Shown: piece by piece, positions 57,211-60,000 of the stretch
Layout of the letters: every line of letters starts with the position of its first letter
Position numbering within the stretch: the stretch's first letter is position 1
NCBI GenBank assembly: GCA_903813345.2
Contig: CAIIXF020000011.1
Coordinates: 21,065,754 to 21,125,753, forward strand
DNA length: 60,000 bases
Source: Owenia fusiformis
Taxonomy: Eukaryota > Annelida > Polychaeta > Sabellida > Oweniidae
Direction of reading: 5' to 3'
Notes under the pieces: model-generated
Told to the model about the DNA's origin: nothing
Database searches by the model: none
Seen by the model: the letters and a program-made list of their open reading frames with translations, nothing else
Translations under genes and position numbers: made by a program

Positions 57211-59255
57211 AATAGATAAACAATATTGCTAGTTCTTCATAAATTCAACAAAATGTCATTTTTAAGAGTTTTTAGAGTTTTATTGAAATATAACAAAGGG
57301 AAATTTACATTTCTTTCTGTTGCCTAAATTGCATTAAATTATTAAAAAGTAATTTTACATACTTTTGTTTTACATACTTATATCACTTGCTAAGATGATA
57401 TTTGTTAAAGTCTCCACCTATCAAATTTAATGTATGGTTTTCTTAATACTTTTGCTTTTTGCGAAATGATAACTTGATCTTTATGTCCATTGATATAGAA
57501 TCAGAATTAATGGATATCATTAGCATTCAATCCTAAATGGCCACAAAAGACGTCTTGTAAGCCATATTCATATTGGAATGTCTTTTACTGGCTTAAATTG
57601 GCTAAAATTACTGCAAAATTGGAAATTTTTACTCAATTTTTATGACAATTTCCCAGAAATGTTTGTGATTCTCTCCAAATTACCTTAAATTGTCTGTAAT
57701 CTAGTCAAATAAATGGACTGTTGTAATGGTTCAATTTGGCTTAATTGTTATCGATTTGTAACATTTAAAGAGTCATAATGTTTATACAGTATATAAAAAT
57801 TCATTGGATATATTTCAGGAGTGGGTTAGTATTTTCACAATAATTAAATTTCATTCATTGGCTGCTGTTAGTTTTTCTGTGTGTTAGCTCACTGACTCGA
57901 GACTATTTATTTATTTAAGTCTGCCCACTCAGGGCTATTTATTTTCACTCATAACTGTTTTAATTTCATGAACATGACATACTGTAAATAGCTTTAATTT
58001 GGTGATAATTTGGCCGATTGGGCACATTTTGAAAATTTGGCTGTTATTTAATTTGGCCGATTGACCTATCAGAAAAATGCAGATATTGGAGGCAAACATG
58101 CTCGAGTGATTTGTTATTTTTTCTTTCAACTCATGATCGTATGTTTTGTAGCTACCTCACCCTCATTTGCCATAACGATCATCTTCAATCGTATAACTCA
58201 ATGCATATAGCTCGCCAACGATAATGCAATTTCATCTCTCCTGGTATCAGATTGTTTTTTCTGAACCAGCAGAGACTGTAGATCTTCGGAAATAGCTTAA
58301 GATTATCATTTTATCCTTGCATTTTCAAATTTTCACCAAAGTTTTATCATACAATGTAACACATGGAAAAGTCCCTGGATGAAAATCCCCAGGGATTCTT
58401 TAAAAAATAATGACAAAGACTTAATTTGGTGGTTTTTATCAATCGACCTTATTAAAACAATTTACAGTAGGCCTACTTGAGAATGAATCACCACCATGTA
58501 CACACATAGTTTTCTAGATTTAATGACAGTGCATTTCTAGAACAATTTAATCATAGATAATTATTTAAAACTAAATTTATGAATCCAGTTAGATTCGTAC
58601 AGAACTTTGTGGAAAAATAAGATGCTTCGTTTAAACCCTTATATATTAAGTTGCCAGTAGCAACAGCTAGTTGTATGTAAAATATAGTAGCCGGGACAGA
58701 AAAAGGCATCCCTCTCTTTCAATTCTCGATAATTTTTCATGGAATGTTCACGTCAGGATAAACACTTAAAACCATTCCTAACATACAAACTATTTTGTTT
58801 AACTCATAATAAATTTTCATAAATGTATAAATCAAGGCTATTTTCACTAAATTCAAATATGCTATTAAAAAGAAGGAAATGTATGTCATTAGAGGCTTCA
58901 TATGTAAATCTCTTAAAATCTAATGAAAAAATGAGTGAGAATTAAAATAGAAACTCATCTATTCACCTAAAATATTTCAATTCAAGTGGTGTAATCATAT
59001 ATTGAGTATTTTGCCTCCAAGTGTACACTGCACATATTGCAGAGGGTGCTGCACATATACAATTACACAGCCACAATGGTTTGATAATTTTTGTATAGGC
59101 AATAAGATAAAACCTCAACATTAGGAAACAATTGTTAAATGAGTTAATGTCTCATAATTTTTATGTCAGTTGATATGATTTTCAGGTAGTCCACTTAATA
59201 AATGTCACATATAGAGTCAAGTCTGAATATTTTCAAAACTGAAACTTCTGATGCA
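57211..59255. other. Intergenic between convergent PDE10A and insulin-like gene; no gene seen
   Basis: AT-rich DNA with no recognised exon or RNA gene on either strand. It presumably holds the 3' UTR of the insulin-like gene next to 59255. Confidence 0.45.
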
Positions 59256-59455
59256 TCATTTTTTACAGTGGTTTATTCGACTTGCAGGTAGTCGGCTATG
59301 CGTGTGACAGCTTTCGGCAAACTCCTCCCACGAACATGGCTTGTCATAGCAACACTCTTGCATGATGCCACGACGTTTCAGACGCAGGTCACGGCGAGAT
59401 CGCACCTTGAAGAAAGAATTAGCCTCATCTTCACCCATGAATGGATTGTTGGAAT
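59256..59455 (-). CDS. Insulin-like peptide precursor, last exon (C-peptide end and A chain)
   Basis: The minus-strand exon starts after a TTTTAG acceptor (phase 1, one base donated by the upstream exon) and runs to a TGA at 59256. A phase-1 intron within the C-peptide is the conserved position in insulin genes. It encodes a short C-peptide tail (SNNPFMGEDEANSFF), then basic sites RSRR and LKRR, then GIMQECCYDKPCSWEEFAESC and a tail ending NHCKK. CC...C...C is the A-chain pattern, but CC to the next Cys spans four residues (YDKP) where insulin, IGF and relaxin usually have three. A fifth Cys lies near the end. The B chain and signal peptide must be beyond the right edge. It is probably a secreted hormone; which insulin subfamily is undetermined. 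Confidence 0.85.
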
Positions 59456-60000
59456 CTAAAACATATAATTTTTGGATCGCATATTTGATTTTTTTTATTC
59501 AGTATTAGTTGATGCAAACTTACATAGAACATACATGTATATGAGAAGCACCCAGAGGAATAACAGACATTTTGATTAAGTGTGCAACTACTATATACCA
59601 CCATTATCGTGTTATCTGTACAATAACAACCATTTATATTTCTGATATTACAGAGATCTGTGTGATATTTTTCAGAAAATCTGCAGCATTTGGGGTTGAT
59701 AAACACAATAATCGTGGGATAAAGTAGTTCTGTGCATTATTTAATCAAAATGTCTGTAATGCATCTGATATCATGTATTTGTAATTCTATAGTTCGTCAT
59801 AAATATAAATACCATTTTTTAATCGTTAGTTAGCAGCCTTCTAATCAAATTATATACACAATCGTAATTCAATACACCAATGAAACTTAGAGAGAATAAA
59901 TTAACGGACCTATTTTCTCAAAAGAGAATAAATTATCTGACCTAATTTCCAACAACATTGTGGCGCGAAATGCAAATGTGATATCACACGGATATGCGTG
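59456..60000 (-). other. Intron of the insulin-like gene, continuing past the window
   Basis: No B-chain motif or signal peptide is readable on the minus strand before the edge. The 91-codon cysteine-rich frame at 59431-59706 reads through the splice acceptor in a different frame and is not an exon. Confidence 0.5.

Noticed and set aside
59431-59706. Cysteine-rich 91-codon minus-strand frame as the insulin B chain
   Set aside because: It is in a different frame from the A-chain exon, reads across its splice acceptor, and lacks the B-chain Leu-Cys-Gly type pattern and a signal peptide.
1-60000. tRNA, rRNA or other structured RNA genes
   Set aside because: I recognised none by eye; a covariance-model search would be needed to exclude degenerate or intron-nested RNA genes.

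Overview
The window is AT-rich animal nuclear DNA with many introns and a heavy load of repeats. It fits a marine invertebrate, most likely a lophotrochozoan and possibly a bivalve. That lineage call rests on non-autonomous Helentron-like repeats of the bivalve 'pearl' plan (short 5' end, ~145 bp core repeats, an ACGG-type microsatellite, a hairpin 3' end), on mixed LINE, Penelope-like and hAT/mariner-type elements, and on an insulin-like peptide gene. No species can be named from the sequence alone.

Layout. 1-4.4 kb: repeats and LINE remnants. 4.7-5.9 kb: a two-exon + strand gene for a secreted protein with a PAN/Apple domain followed by an AbfB-type beta-trefoil domain. 6-23.6 kb: a repeat desert holding LINE and Penelope remnants, four Helentron-like copies or pieces, three fold-back elements, a 2.2 kb element with 5-bp target duplications, and a minisatellite split by an L1-like insertion. 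23.9-26.7 kb: a second PAN-AbfB gene of the same 253-residue length, its intron enlarged by a Helentron-like insertion. 27.6-33.2 kb: RMI1 on the - strand (eight coding exons seen; the final exon(s) were not found), with a 7-residue coding minisatellite. 33.5-36.2 kb: a LINE carrying a RNase H domain, interrupted by a younger LINE with a perfect 15-bp target duplication. 36.7-37 kb: a probable shared promoter with a TCTCGCGAGA element. 37.0-55.8 kb: a PDE10A orthologue of 21 exons whose splice phases all agree and give 837 residues. Exon 19 is preceded by two extra tandem partial copies, each with its own splice acceptor. 55.9-59.2 kb: intergenic DNA with small MITEs. 59.26-59.46 kb: the last exon (A chain) of an insulin-like peptide gene on the - strand, convergent with PDE10A.

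The genes do not form a pathway. RMI1 works in the BLM-TopoIII-RMI dissolvasome, PDE10A hydrolyses cyclic nucleotides, the PAN-AbfB proteins are predicted secreted binders, and the insulin-like gene encodes a hormone precursor. The best candidates for something new are the PDE10A exon triplication, the PAN-AbfB gene pair, the odd cysteine spacing of the insulin-like A chain, and the RMI1 heptapeptide array.
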